NCBI GenBank assembly: GCA_025450315.1
Contig: JANWHQ010000020.1
Coordinates: forward strand, 1 to 40,979
Source of the DNA: Caulobacteraceae bacterium
GTDB lineage: Bacteria; Pseudomonadota; Alphaproteobacteria; Caulobacterales; Caulobacteraceae
Length of the DNA stretch: 40,979 bases
Direction of reading: 5' to 3'
In this document: positions 15,003 to 28,014 of the stretch, piece after piece
How positions within the stretch are numbered: position 1 is the first letter of the stretch
Layout of the letters: every line of letters starts with the position of its first letter
Translations under genes and position numbers: made by a program
Notes under the pieces: generated by a model
Seen by the model: the letters and a program-made list of their open reading frames with translations, nothing else
What the model was told of the DNA's origin: nothing
Database searches by the model: none

Positions 15003-15725
15003 TCAGAACACCGGCCAGCGCTCGGCCGTGCGCTCGACCACGCGGGCGAGGAAGGCCACCAGCTCGCAGCCCATGTCGGCGGTGAAGCCGTCCGGATCGG
15101 GCGAGCCGAAGGCCAGCACGCCCTGCCGCGCGGGTGACCACATGGCGATGCGGACATAGGCGGCGCTGCGCACCTGCTCGGCGGCCTCGCCGAACACCAG
15201 ATCGGCCTCCACCGGCTCGCCCATGCGGGCCAGGCCCTCGGCGCCCAGCAGGGCGTCGGTGGTCCCGCCGGCCAGGGGACGCCAGCCGGAGGGCGTGCGG
15301 CCCGGGCGCTCCAGCGCCACCACCGCGGAGGTCAGGTTGAAACGCAGCCGCGCGGCCTCGGCCAGACGGCGGGCCAGGTCGGCGTGATTGCGGGATTCCA
15401 GGATCTCCAGCACCGTCGCGTGGGCCTGGGCCTGGGCGGCGTGATTGGCCCTGGCGATGACCTCCAGCTCGCGGCGGGCGGCCATGTCGGGCGCCTGGGC
15501 GAGCGCGCGGCGGGCCAGCGCCGGCGGGATGAAGTCGACCACATTGGCCGCGTGGATGCGCAGGCCCAGATCGGCCAGCAGGTCCTGGTCGCTCCGGATC
15601 AACCCCGGGTCGGCCCTCAGGAACGCCTGCACCGCATCCCAATCGAATTGAATCCGAGTCTCGGCCTGGGCTTCCGCCTGGCCGCTCTCCGTCGCCCCCA
15701 TCTCGTCCCCCATACTAGAGGCCAT
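15003..15725 (-). CDS. DUF484 family protein
   Basis: A 240-residue protein with an N-terminal coiled-coil region and a GAF-like C-terminal domain, the DUF484 family almost always found next to xerC. Visible blocks: WDAVQAFLRADPGLIRSDQD, VVDFIPPALARRA, a long central helix (ELEVIARANHAAQAQAHATV), and GVLAFGSPDPDGFTADMGCE near the end. Function is unknown; a role with the recombinase is inferred from linkage only. Start at 15725 (MASSMGDEM) has GGAGGG close upstream; 15713 is possible. It is the first gene of the minus-strand run and diverges from priA. Confidence 0.85.
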   Translation of the reverse strand: MASSMGDEMGATESGQAEAQAETRIQFDWDAVQAFLRADPGLIRSDQDLLADLGLRIHAANVVDFIPPALARRALAQAPDMAARRELEVIARANHAAQAQAHATVLEILESRNHADLARRLAEAARLRFNLTSAVVALERPGRTPSGWRPLAGGTTDALLGAEGLARMGEPVEADLVFGEAAEQVRSAAYVRIAMWSPARQGVLAFGSPDPDGFTADMGCELVAFLARVVERTAERWPVF

Positions 15726-15845
15726 GCCCTCCGCCTCAGGAGGATCGCTGGCGGCAGTAGAACGCCAGGTCCGGTTAATGTCCGATTTCCCCGGCTTATT
15801 TCGGCGCCGGAACCGCGGGCCTCGACGGCCCGGCCAATCTCGGCG

Positions 15846-18023
15846 ATGACCGGGGCCATGAGCCGGATCGCCCAGGTCCTCCTGCCGCTGCCCTTGCCGG
15901 AGGCCTTCGACTACGCCGAGCCCGAGGGCATGGAGCTGAAGGTGGGCGACCTGGTGGCCGTGCCGCTGGGTCCGCGGCAGGTGTCGGGCGCGGTGATCGG
16001 CCTGAAGGACGCCTATGGCCACAATCGGCCGCTGAAGTCCGTGCTGGCCCGGCACTCGGAGCCGGCCCTGCCCGCCGGCGCGCTGGAGTTCATCGACTGG
16101 GCCGCCCGCTATGCGGTCGACAGCCCCGGCATGCCACTGGCCATCGCGCTGCGCGGCGCCCGGGCCCCCAAGCCCCGGCCGGAGAAGGTGCTGAGGGCCA
16201 CCGGCGCCGCGCCCGCCCGCATGACGCCGGCGCGGGAAAAGGTGTTGGCCGCCGCCGAGGCCGGTCCCCTGCCGCCCGCCGCCCTGGCCGCCGCCGCCGG
16301 CGTCTCCTCCGGCGTGATCAAGGCCCTGATCGATGAAGGCGCCCTGGAAGTCGAGCTGCGCGTCGCCGCGCCGGCGTTTCCCGAGCCCGATCCCCGCCGC
16401 CCCGGCGCCCAGCTGAACCCCAGCCAGGCGGCGGCGGCGGCCGAGCTGAGGGCCATGCTGGCCGAGGGCGGATTCCAGGCGGCGCTGATCGACGGGATCA
16501 CCGGCTCGGGCAAGACCGAGGTCTATCTGGAGGCCGTGGCCGACGTGCTGGCGCGCGATCGGGACGCCCAGGTGCTGATCCTGCTGCCGGAGATCGCCCT
16601 GACCCAGCAGGTGATCGCCCGCTTTTCCGAGCGCTTCGGGGCCGAGCCCGGCGAATGGCACTCCGGCATCGCCTCGCCGCGGCGGCGGCGGGTGTGGGAG
16701 GCGGTGGCCACCGGCCGCTGCCGCATCGTGGTGGGCGCCCGCTCGGCCCTGTTCCTGCCGTTCCGCAAGCTGGCCCTGGTGGTGGTCGATGAGGAGCACG
16801 ACAGCTCCTACAAACAGGACGAGGGCTTCATCTATCACGCCCGCGACCTGGCGGTGGCCAGGGCCAAGATCGAGCAGGCGGCTGTGATCCTGGCCTCGGC
16901 GACGCCGTCGCTGGAGTCGCTCTGGAACGCCGAGCAGGGCCGCTATCGCTGGCTGAGGCTGACCGCCCGCCACGGCCCGGCCGTGCTGCCGAAGATCGAG
17001 CTGGTGGACCTGCGCGCGACGCCGCCCGAGCCCGGGCGCTGGCTGTCCTGGCCGCTGGTGCAGGCCATGGGCGAGACCTTCGAGCGCGGCGAGCAGAGTC
17101 TCCTGTTCCTGAACCGCCGGGGCTATGCGCCCCTGGTGCTGTGCAAGGCCTGCGGCGAGCGGCTCTGCGCGCCCGACACCCAGTCCTGGCTGGTGGAGCA
17201 CCGCTATTCCGGGCGGCTGATCTGCCACCTGACCGGCTTCTCCATGCCCCGGCCCGAGCGCTGCCCGCATTGCGGGGCCAAGGACTCCCTGGTCTCGATC
17301 GGCCCGGGCGTGGAGCGGGTGGCCGAGGAGGCGGCCCAGTTGTTCCCCGAGGCCCGCCTGGCGGTGTTCTCGTCCGACACCATCCAGCATCCGGAGGCGG
17401 CGCGGACCCTGATCGACCAGATGCAGGCCGGCGAGATCGACGTGCTGGTGGCCACCCAGGCCGCCGCCAAGGGCCACAACTTCCCAAAGCTCACCCTGGT
17501 GGGGGTGGTCGACGCGGACCTGTCGCTGAGGGGCGGCGACCTGCGGGCCGGCGAGCGGACCTATCAGCTGCTGGCCCAGGTCTCCGGGCGGGCCGGGAGG
17601 GCCGAGCGGCCCGGGCGGGCGCTGCTGCAGACCTATTGCCCCGAGCATCCGGTGCTGCAGGCCCTGAAGGCTCAGGACCGGGACGCCTTCGTCGAGGCCG
17701 AGATGGCCGAGCGCCGCTTGGCGGGCCTTCCGCCCTACGGCCGGCTGGCGGCGGTGATCCTGTCGGGGCCCGACGCCCAGGCCCTGGAGGCCTACGCCCG
17801 CGCCCTGGCCGCCGCCGCGCCCAACGGCGAAGGCGTGGAGGTCTATGGCCCCGCCGATGCGCCGCTGGGGCTGATCCGCGGGCGGCGGCGAAAGCGGTTC
17901 CTGGTCAGGGCCGACCGCGGCGTCGACCTGCAGGCCTTCATGTCGACCTGGCGGGCCAGAGGCCCCAGGCCGCCGGGCGCGATCCGGGTGGCGGTGGACA
18001 TCGATCCCTACAATTTCCTTTGA
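15846..18023 (+). CDS. priA: replication restart helicase PriA
   Basis: A 725-residue superfamily 2 helicase that reloads replisomes at stalled forks. Domains: N-terminal 3'-DNA-binding domain (SRIAQVLLPLPLPEAFDY), Walker A GITGSGKTEVYLE, DEEHD box VVVDEEHDSSYKQDEG, SATPSLES, C-terminal helicase motifs (ATQAAAKGHNFPKLTLV, AQVSGRAGRAERPG). The zinc-binding insertion (about 17143-17280) is abnormal: CKAC and CPHC of one site are present, but three of the four cysteines of the second site are lost (APDT where CPRC-type is expected, CHLTG for CHxCG). Start may be ATG 15846 or 15858. It is divergent from DUF484. Confidence 0.93.
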   Translation: MTGAMSRIAQVLLPLPLPEAFDYAEPEGMELKVGDLVAVPLGPRQVSGAVIGLKDAYGHNRPLKSVLARHSEPALPAGALEFIDWAARYAVDSPGMPLAIALRGARAPKPRPEKVLRATGAAPARMTPAREKVLAAAEAGPLPPAALAAAAGVSSGVIKALIDEGALEVELRVAAPAFPEPDPRRPGAQLNPSQAAAAAELRAMLAEGGFQAALIDGITGSGKTEVYLEAVADVLARDRDAQVLILLPEIALTQQVIARFSERFGAEPGEWHSGIASPRRRRVWEAVATGRCRIVVGARSALFLPFRKLALVVVDEEHDSSYKQDEGFIYHARDLAVARAKIEQAAVILASATPSLESLWNAEQGRYRWLRLTARHGPAVLPKIELVDLRATPPEPGRWLSWPLVQAMGETFERGEQSLLFLNRRGYAPLVLCKACGERLCAPDTQSWLVEHRYSGRLICHLTGFSMPRPERCPHCGAKDSLVSIGPGVERVAEEAAQLFPEARLAVFSSDTIQHPEAARTLIDQMQAGEIDVLVATQAAAKGHNFPKLTLVGVVDADLSLRGGDLRAGERTYQLLAQVSGRAGRAERPGRALLQTYCPEHPVLQALKAQDRDAFVEAEMAERRLAGLPPYGRLAAVILSGPDAQALEAYARALAAAAPNGEGVEVYGPADAPLGLIRGRRRKRFLVRADRGVDLQAFMSTWRARGPRPPGAIRVAVDIDPYNFL

Positions 18024-18037
18024 AGGCGCCCTCCGCG

Positions 18038-18066
18038 TTGACCCGATGGGGCCCTTTCGCTATATC
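18038..18066 (+). promoter_or_regulatory. predicted housekeeping promoter of rpsT
   Basis: TTGACC (18038-18043) and TATATC (18061-18066) are separated by exactly 17 bp, giving good -35 and -10 matches for the housekeeping sigma factor. Transcription would start near 18073 and leave a leader of about 55 bases before the rpsT ATG. The promoter starts 15 bp after priA ends, so S20 is expressed independently of the helicase gene. Confidence 0.6.
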
Positions 18067-18128
18067 CCGCGCCTCCTGAAATTCACCCGCGCGGCCATCC
18101 GGTCGCGCGACGCAAGGTACGATAGTCC

Positions 18129-18398
18129 ATGGCCAACACGCCCGGCGCCAAGAAGGCGATCCGCAAAATCGAGCGCCGCACCGAAGTCAACACCGCCCGC
18201 CGCTCGCGCGTGCGGACCTTCGTGCGCAAGCTGGAGGAGGCCCTGGCGAAGGGCGACGCGGCCGCCGCCAAGCTGGCGTTCATCGAGGCGCAATCGGAGC
18301 TGATGCGAGCGGTCGGCAAGGGCGTCATGCACAAGAACACGGGCTCGCGCAAAGTGTCGCGGCTCGCCGCCCGCGTGAAAAAGCTCTCCGCCGTCTGA
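18129..18398 (+). CDS. rpsT: 30S ribosomal protein S20
   Basis: An 89-residue, very basic helical protein of the 30S subunit that binds 16S rRNA. It has the family start [17 protein letters not shown] and the conserved [16 protein letters not shown] and [22 protein letters not shown]. Length is typical. It has its own promoter upstream and an intrinsic terminator about 60 bp downstream, so it is a single-gene transcript. Its place immediately before dnaA is the Caulobacter order. Confidence 0.97.
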   Translation: MANTPGAKKAIRKIERRTEVNTARRSRVRTFVRKLEEALAKGDAAAAKLAFIEAQSELMRAVGKGVMHKNTGSRKVSRLAARVKKLSAV

Positions 18399-18455
18399 CT
18401 AGCAGCCCTGCCGGTTTCGTCCGGCTAAGCTTATGATCGTTAAGTATTTTTCCAG

Positions 18456-18484
18456 ACCCCTTGGCACATCGCCGAGGGGTTTTT
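18456..18484 (+). terminator. intrinsic terminator of rpsT
   Basis: ACCCCTTGGC (18456-18465) pairs with GCCGAGGGGT (18471-18480) with one G-U pair and a 5-base loop, followed by a run of T (18480-18484). This is a textbook Rho-independent terminator that isolates rpsT from dnaA. Confidence 0.85.
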
Positions 18485-18791
18485 AGATTCTTGCCCGAGG
18501 GGAAAACGTCTTAGGACGGAATGCCGCAAGGCCGAGGTTCCCTTTGCTGAAAAAGGGTCTTCGCCTGTCAAGCGGACAAATTTGAATCCGGGCGAAAGTT
18601 AATGATTGAAACCGCCGGGCCGCCGATTAGTGTCGTGGTCAGAGCGTTTCATCCTTCTTTTCACGGACGAAAAACAGCGGCGGACGCGTGCGCGCGCACC
18701 GCCCCGTAGAGAGACTGTGTTCGTTCGTTTGTCCCCGTGGTCCGGGGGTCTGGGCCATGGACGGCGGAGCTATGTGTGGGGATTGGGGCAG
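18485..18791 (+). promoter_or_regulatory. dnaA upstream control region with two GANTC sites
   Basis: This 307-bp stretch between the rpsT terminator and the dnaA start holds no convincing gene. GATTC at 18486-18490 and GAATC at 18584-18588 are CcrM-type methylation sites. In Caulobacter crescentus full methylation of a GANTC site stimulates dnaA transcription, so conservation of this control is plausible. No clear -35/-10 pair could be fixed; TTGAAT at 18582-18587 overlapping the GANTC is one option. No clear TTATNCACA DnaA box was found. A long untranslated leader is likely, as in Caulobacter. Confidence 0.5.
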
Positions 18792-20243
18792 ATGACGACG
18801 ATAGAGATCGTAAAGGACACGCAGCCGCCTCCCGCCGCTTCGGTTTGGACGCAAGCCTGCGTCGCGCTGAAGCGTGAACTGGGCGAGGCGACGTTCGGCT
18901 CGTGGATCGGGCAGGCCAGGGTGCTGGAAGATCCGAACGGCGGCGGGCTGGTGCTGGTCACTCCGACGGGCATCGCCGCCGACTGGATCCGCCGCAACGC
19001 CTGGCGCCGGATCTCCGAGCTTTGGGCCGCCTGCGACCCGGAAGGCCGCCGGCTGAATCTCAAGTCGCGGATCGAGCTGGAAGCCTCCGGCCGCGCCCTG
19101 CGCCTGGCCACCGTCGACGGCCAGGCGGCCGGCGAGCCCGAGGTCGTCGAGGCGCCCGAGGCGCTGGAGATCGAGCCGGCCAAGGCCGCCCGCGCGCCCA
19201 GGCCCATGGGCCTGCAGGACCGCTATACCTTCGACACCTTCGTGCCGGGCCCCACCAACGAGTTCGCCTATGCGGTCGCCCGCCGGGTGGCCTCTTGGGC
19301 CGACGGTCACTTCAATCCGGTGCTGTTCCACGCGCCCTACGGCTTCGGCAAGACCCACCTCTTGCAGGCGCTGGCCGCCGAGGCCGCCCGGACGCGGCCC
19401 GACAAGCGGGTGATCTACCTCACCGCCGAGCGGTTCCTGTCGAACTTCGTCAAGGCGCTGCAGGAGCGCTCGACCGCCGACTTCAAGGAGGAGCTGCGCA
19501 CCGCCGACCTGCTGCTGATCGACGACGCCCATTTCGTCGCCGGCAAGACCACCACCCAGGAGGAGCTGTTCCAGACCCTGACCGCCCTGGTCGGCGATGG
19601 CCGCCGCGTGGTGATGTCCGCCGACCGGCCGCCTTCGGCGCTGACCGAGATGGACGCGCGGCTGCGCTCGCATCTGGCCGGCGGGCTGGTCTGCGGCATC
19701 GAGCCGGCCGACCGGGTGCTGCGCCAGGCCATCCTGCAGAAGAAGCTCGACGTGCTCTGCCGCCAGCAGGGCATGCGCAGCTCGGCGGTGAACGAGCGGG
19801 TGCTGGGATTCCTGGCCGACCGCTTCGTGGACTCCGTGCGCGAGCTGGAAGGCGCCCTGAACACCCTGGTGGCCCGCGCGGGCGACCGGCTGGCGCTGGT
19901 GGACGTGGACGAGGCCCAGGCCTTCCTGCGCCCGCACCTGCGCACCGGCGAGCGCCGCATCACCGTGGACGACATCCAGAAGGCGGTGTCGGAATACTAC
20001 GGCATGAAGCAGGTCGACCTCTTGTCCGACCGCCGCAACCGCGCCATCGCCCGCCCCCGTCAGGTGGCCATGTGGCTGTGCAAGCAGCTGACCACCCGTT
20101 CGCTGCCCGACATCGGCCGGCGCTTCGGCGGGCGCGACCACACCACCGTCCTGCACGCGGTGCGCAAGATCGAGGAACTGAAGGCGGTCGACGCGCCGAT
20201 CGCCGCCGACGTCGAGGCCTTGCTGCGCAAGCTCCGAGGCTGA
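18792..20243 (+). CDS. dnaA: chromosomal replication initiator DnaA
   Basis: A 483-residue AAA+ initiator that opens the origin and loads the helicase. Domain I starts VWTQACVALKRELGEATFGSWI; a variable linker spans about 100-140. The ATPase begins near RYTFDTFVPGPTNEFAYAVA. Walker A is the Caulobacter-type APYGFGKTHL (Lys187, Thr188), and Walker B is LLIDDAHF (Asp244, Asp245). The C-terminal DNA-binding domain has SLPDIGRRFGGRDHTTVLHA. ATG 18792 gives the family-like N-terminus; an open extension to 18606 is low quality and rejected. GGGG just before the ATG may act as a weak ribosome-binding site. Confidence 0.96.
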   Translation: MTTIEIVKDTQPPPAASVWTQACVALKRELGEATFGSWIGQARVLEDPNGGGLVLVTPTGIAADWIRRNAWRRISELWAACDPEGRRLNLKSRIELEASGRALRLATVDGQAAGEPEVVEAPEALEIEPAKAARAPRPMGLQDRYTFDTFVPGPTNEFAYAVARRVASWADGHFNPVLFHAPYGFGKTHLLQALAAEAARTRPDKRVIYLTAERFLSNFVKALQERSTADFKEELRTADLLLIDDAHFVAGKTTTQEELFQTLTALVGDGRRVVMSADRPPSALTEMDARLRSHLAGGLVCGIEPADRVLRQAILQKKLDVLCRQQGMRSSAVNERVLGFLADRFVDSVRELEGALNTLVARAGDRLALVDVDEAQAFLRPHLRTGERRITVDDIQKAVSEYYGMKQVDLLSDRRNRAIARPRQVAMWLCKQLTTRSLPDIGRRFGGRDHTTVLHAVRKIEELKAVDAPIAADVEALLRKLRG

Positions 20244-20269
20244 CGCTGAATTCTGGGTGGGCCGGGAAC

Positions 20270-20298
20270 GGAGACGGGCGTCAGACGCGCCCGCCTCC
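20270..20298 (+). terminator. GC-rich hairpin after dnaA, no T-tract
   Basis: GGAGACGGGCG (20270-20280) pairs with CGCCCGCCTCC (20288-20298) with one mismatch and a 7-base loop, 26 bp beyond the dnaA stop. No run of T follows, so it may be a weak terminator, a processing site or a transcript-end stabiliser rather than a true intrinsic terminator. Confidence 0.35.
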
Positions 20299-20418
20299 GG
20301 ACCGTCGTTGAGACCGCCGTCCGCCCGGCGCCGAACCGCGTCAATCCGAGCGCTTGTCGCCCCTTCCCCCCACGCCTGTTTGGGATAATCTGCGCCCCCC
20401 TTCGCTTGCGGGGCGAGC

Positions 20419-20453
20419 CTGGAGCGCGTTAGGCGAGAGCTGTCACGCTCCAG
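20419..20453 (+). promoter_or_regulatory. inverted repeat in the dnaN leader
   Basis: CTGGAGCG (20419-20426) and CGCTCCAG (20446-20453) form a perfect 8-bp inverted repeat with a 19-base spacer, 38 bp before the dnaN ATG. It could be a leader stem-loop or an operator. The rest of the 248-bp dnaA-dnaN gap shows only GATAAT at 20384-20389, without a well-spaced -35 partner, and a 7/9 match to a DnaA box overlapping it (TTGGGATAA, 20380-20388). Confidence 0.3.
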
Positions 20454-20491
20454 CGGCTGAGTCGGGGCTACTTTTCGAAGGATCGGACGAG

Positions 20492-21610
20492 ATGAGGTTG
20501 ACCATCGAGCGCGCCGCGCTCCTGAAGGCCCTCGGCCACGTGCAGAGCGTCGTCGAGCGGCGCAACACCATCCCGATCCTGTCCAACGTGCTCCTGGCCG
20601 CGGACCGGAATTCGCTGGCCTTCTCGGCAACCGACCTGGACATGGAGATCGTCGACGAGGCGGCCGCCGAGGTGGAGGGATCGGGCCAGATCACCGCCCC
20701 CGCCCACACCCTCTACGAGATCGTGCGCAAGCTGCCCGAGGGGGCGGACGTGGAGTTGCGCTACACCTCTGAAGATCCCCGGCTGTCGGTGTCGGCCGGG
20801 CGGTCGCGCTTCAACCTGCCGGTGCTGCCGGCCGGCGACTTCCCGGTGATGTCCCAGGACGGGCTGTCCTCGCGCGTGGGCGTCGACGCCGGCGACCTGA
20901 TCCGGCTGATCGACAAGACCCGCTTCGCCATCTCCACCGAGGAGACCCGCTACTATCTGAACGGGCTCTACCTGCACGCCGTCACCGAGGGCGGCGAGGC
21001 CAAGCTGCGCGCGGTCGCCACCGACGGCCACCGCCTGGCCCTGGCGGAAATGCCGGCGCCGGAGGGCGCCGCCGGCCTGCCCGGCGTCATCGTGCCCCGC
21101 AAGACCGTGCAGGAGGCCCGCCGGCTGCTGGACGACGCGCCCGAGGGCGTGGAGCTGCAGGTCTCGCCGGCCAAGGTGCGCCTGGAGTTCGGCGGCGCGG
21201 CCCTGACCTCCAAGGTGATCGACGGCTCCTTCCCCGACTACGGTCGGGTGATCCCGCGCGACAACACCAAGATCCTGACCGTCGACAACAAGCTGTTCGC
21301 CCAGGCCGTGGACCGGGTGGCCACCATCTCGGCGGAGAAGTCCCGCTCGGTGAAGCTGGCCATCGAATCGGGCCGCATGGTCCTGACCGTGCGCAACATG
21401 GAGGCCGGCCAGGCGGTCGAGGAGCTGGAGATCGACTATTCCGGTGACGCCTTCGAGATCGGCTTCAACGCCCGTTACCTGATGGACGTCACCGACCAGA
21501 TCCAGGGCGAGACCACCGAGTTCCGCTTCGCCGACCCCGCCTCTCCGACCCTGGTCATCGACCCCTCCGACGCCGGCGTGCAGTACGTGCTGATGCCGCT
21601 GAGGGTGTAG
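20492..21610 (+). CDS. dnaN: DNA polymerase III beta subunit (sliding clamp)
   Basis: A 372-residue clamp that rings DNA and tethers the replicative polymerase. It starts MRLTIERAALLKALGHVQSV and has the conserved RRNTIPILSNVLL; later landmarks are TRYYLNGLYLH, ATDGHRLALAEM, IDGSFPDYGRVIPRDN and the C-terminal YVLMPLRV. All three clamp domains are present at normal length. The ATG at 20492 is supported by GAAGGA at 20477-20482. It lies between dnaA and recF, as in the ancestral bacterial replication cluster. Confidence 0.97.
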   Translation: MRLTIERAALLKALGHVQSVVERRNTIPILSNVLLAADRNSLAFSATDLDMEIVDEAAAEVEGSGQITAPAHTLYEIVRKLPEGADVELRYTSEDPRLSVSAGRSRFNLPVLPAGDFPVMSQDGLSSRVGVDAGDLIRLIDKTRFAISTEETRYYLNGLYLHAVTEGGEAKLRAVATDGHRLALAEMPAPEGAAGLPGVIVPRKTVQEARRLLDDAPEGVELQVSPAKVRLEFGGAALTSKVIDGSFPDYGRVIPRDNTKILTVDNKLFAQAVDRVATISAEKSRSVKLAIESGRMVLTVRNMEAGQAVEELEIDYSGDAFEIGFNARYLMDVTDQIQGETTEFRFADPASPTLVIDPSDAGVQYVLMPLRV

Positions 21611-21642
21611 CCGCCATCACCTTCCCTATTTCCCCCGCGGTC

Positions 21643-21680
21643 ACCTCCCCCATCGCGGCGGCGATGGCGGGAAGGGGGAT
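21643..21680. repeat. palindromic repeat between dnaN and recF
   Basis: A perfect hairpin CATCGC-GGCG-GCGATG (21651-21666) sits inside a larger, imperfect palindrome with CCTCCCC on the left and GGGAAGGGGGA on the right. It resembles the dispersed C-rich/G-rich palindromes of the group. Positioned just before recF, it could end or stabilise the dnaN transcript. No T-tract is present. Confidence 0.4.
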
Positions 21681-21700
21681 CGTCGGGATGAGCGGGTCAG

Positions 21701-25772
<4,072 letters not shown>

Positions 25773-25953
25773 CCGTTCGTCCTGTGGCGCTGCAGCCGCC
25801 CGCGCCCTCTATAGCCCAACCCCGGCGCCTTTGTGGCCTGTCCCATCGACGCGTGGCCCTGGCGCCAATCGTTCACCGCGCGTCAATCTTGTGGAGCGCC
25901 CTGTGCGCTTTAGGTAAACACGCCGCGGGGGCGGTCCGGAGACGAGATAGATC

Positions 25954-28005
25954 ATGGCCAACGAAGGAGCCGGCGGCTCCTCCGACCCGCGGGGGCGCGG
26001 CATCCGCTTCCCTCTGTTCGGCCCGCGCCGGCCCGGCGACGGTCCGCCGCGCACCCTTGCGCAGTCGATCCTCTACTGGACGGCGGTCGGCGGCATCTGG
26101 ATGACGATCCTGGTGATCGCGGCCATTGCCGTGCTCGCGCGGGGCCTGCCCGACACCTCCAAGCTCTACCAGATCAAGCACCAGCCCTCGATCAGCTACC
26201 TGGACCGCTCCGGCGCCCTGATCGCGGTGCGCGGCAGCCAGTACGCCCCGCCGGTGGACCTGGAGTCCCTGCCGGCCTACGTGCCCGGCGCCTTCGTGGC
26301 CATCGAGGACCGGCAGTTCTACCACCACTTCGGCTTCAACCCCTGGGGCATCCTGCGCTCGGGGCTCTACAACCTGACCCACCCGCACGGGCCGCTCAGG
26401 GGCGGCTCGACCATCACCCAGCAGCTGGCGCGCAACCTGTTCCTGACGCCCGCCCAGAACATGCACCGCAAGGCCCAGGAGCTGGTGCTGGCCATCTGGC
26501 TGGAGGCCAAGTTCTCCAAGAAGCAGATCCTCGCCCTCTATCTGAACCGGGTCTATTTCGGCGCCGGCGCCTACGGCATCGAGGCCGCCGCCCAGCGCTA
26601 TTTCAACAAGCCCGCCTCGCAGCTCTCCCTGGGCGAGGCCGCCCTGCTGGCTGGCATGCTGAAGGCGCCCTCGCGCTACAGCCCCATTTCGGACCAGGCC
26701 CGCGCCGAGCGGCGCGCGACCATCGTGCTGGACGAGATGGTGGCCAACCACACCATCACCCCCGCCCAGCGGGACGAGGCGTTCCGCCAGCCGGTGCGCA
26801 TCTCCTCGGTGCTGGCGGCGCAGCGGGCGCAGTACTTCGTCGACTGGGTCGACGCCCAGGTGCGCCAGATGGTGGGACAGCCGCAGGAGGACCTGGTGGT
26901 CGAGACCACTCTGGACCTGCCGATCCAAGCGGCCGCCGAGCGGACCCTCTCCACCGGCGTCGCCACCCTGGGCGCCCCTCGCGGGATGCAGCAGGCGGCC
27001 CTGATCTCGCTGGACGGCGAAGGACGCATCCGCGCCTACATCGGCGGCGTCAACTATGCCGACAGCCAGTTCGACCGCGTCGCCATGGCGCGGCGGCAGG
27101 CGGGCTCCTCGTTCAAGCCCTTCGTCTATCTGACCGCCATGGAACAGGGCCACACGCCCTACGAAGAGGCCGTCGACGAGCCGACCACCATCGGAAACTG
27201 GGAGGTGCACGACTTCGAGAAGCGCTATCTCGGCAAGATCTCGCTGGAGACCGCCCTGGCCCAGTCGATCAACACCGTGGCGGCCAAGCTGGCCCAGCAG
27301 GTCGGCACCGCCTCGGTGGCGGCCACCGCCCATCGCCTGGGCATCAATTCGCCCATCCAGACCAGCCCCTCCATGGCGCTGGGCGCGGTGGAGGTGAGCC
27401 CGCTGGAGATGGCCGGCGCCTACGACGCCTTCGCCAATGGCGGCGTTCGCACGACGCCCTATGGCATCGAGCGGATCCGTACGGCCGACGGCAAGGTGCT
27501 GTACGACCACGCCGAGCATCCGAGCCAAAGGCCCCAGGTGATCGGCGCGCCGGCGCTGCAGTACATGAACCTGATGCTGCGCCAGGTGGTGATCTCGGGC
27601 ACTGGCGCGGCGGCGCGCATCCCGGGCTACGACTTGGCCGGCAAGACCGGCACCACCTCCGACTATCGCGACGCCTGGTTCGTCGGCTTCACCGGCGGCT
27701 TCGTGACCGCGATCTGGACCGGGCGGGACGACAACACCCCCATGCGCAGGGTCACCGGCGGCGAGGTCCCGGCCCAGCTGTGGCGGACCTACATGGCCCA
27801 GGCCCTGCCGCGGCTGAAGGTGTCGGCGATCCCCGGCGGGGCCGCGCCGCCGCCGCCGCCCACCCAGCCGGGCGACCTGGACCAGCTGCTGTCGTCGCTG
27901 GAAGCCGGCGGGACCAACGGCGAGGGCGAGCCGGTGACGCCGCAGCCGCCGGGTCCGGGCCCGGCCTCACCGCAGCCGGCCCCCAACCCCAACGATCTCT
28001 ACTGA
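25954..28005 (+). CDS. class A penicillin-binding protein (PBP1A type)
   Basis: A 683-residue bifunctional peptidoglycan synthase. After a short cytoplasmic tail and one membrane helix (about 43-63), the GT51 glycosyltransferase domain has catalytic Glu118 in VAIEDRQFYHHFGF and GGSTITQQLARNLFL. The transpeptidase domain has the SxxK motif SSFK (Ser385), SxN motif SIN (438-440) and KTG motif AGKTGTTSDY. The C-terminus ends in a proline-rich tail. It is shorter than E. coli PBP1a and lacks its large insert. A specific Caulobacter homologue (PbpX, PbpY and so on) cannot be chosen from the sequence. It ends 9 bp from the convergent metalloprotease gene. Confidence 0.93.
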   Translation: MANEGAGGSSDPRGRGIRFPLFGPRRPGDGPPRTLAQSILYWTAVGGIWMTILVIAAIAVLARGLPDTSKLYQIKHQPSISYLDRSGALIAVRGSQYAPPVDLESLPAYVPGAFVAIEDRQFYHHFGFNPWGILRSGLYNLTHPHGPLRGGSTITQQLARNLFLTPAQNMHRKAQELVLAIWLEAKFSKKQILALYLNRVYFGAGAYGIEAAAQRYFNKPASQLSLGEAALLAGMLKAPSRYSPISDQARAERRATIVLDEMVANHTITPAQRDEAFRQPVRISSVLAAQRAQYFVDWVDAQVRQMVGQPQEDLVVETTLDLPIQAAAERTLSTGVATLGAPRGMQQAALISLDGEGRIRAYIGGVNYADSQFDRVAMARRQAGSSFKPFVYLTAMEQGHTPYEEAVDEPTTIGNWEVHDFEKRYLGKISLETALAQSINTVAAKLAQQVGTASVAATAHRLGINSPIQTSPSMALGAVEVSPLEMAGAYDAFANGGVRTTPYGIERIRTADGKVLYDHAEHPSQRPQVIGAPALQYMNLMLRQVVISGTGAAARIPGYDLAGKTGTTSDYRDAWFVGFTGGFVTAIWTGRDDNTPMRRVTGGEVPAQLWRTYMAQALPRLKVSAIPGGAAPPPPPTQPGDLDQLLSSLEAGGTNGEGEPVTPQPPGPGPASPQPAPNPNDLY

Positions 28006-28014
28006 GCCTGAAGG

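Noticed and set aside
15726..17648. long N-terminal extension of DUF484 on the minus strand
   Set aside because: The frame stays open only because it mirrors priA; the DUF484 homology starts near 15725.
18606..18791. 62-residue N-terminal extension of DnaA
   Set aside because: The residues have no DnaA-like character and the known domain I begins just after ATG 18792; the region is better read as promoter and leader.
20354..20389. dnaN promoter TTGTCG / GATAAT
   Set aside because: The spacer would be 24 bp, too long for a normal promoter; only the GATAAT is noted.
18485..20491. replication origin at dnaA
   Set aside because: No cluster of DnaA boxes or AT-rich unwinding region was found in either gap next to dnaA; in Caulobacter the origin lies elsewhere, near hemE.
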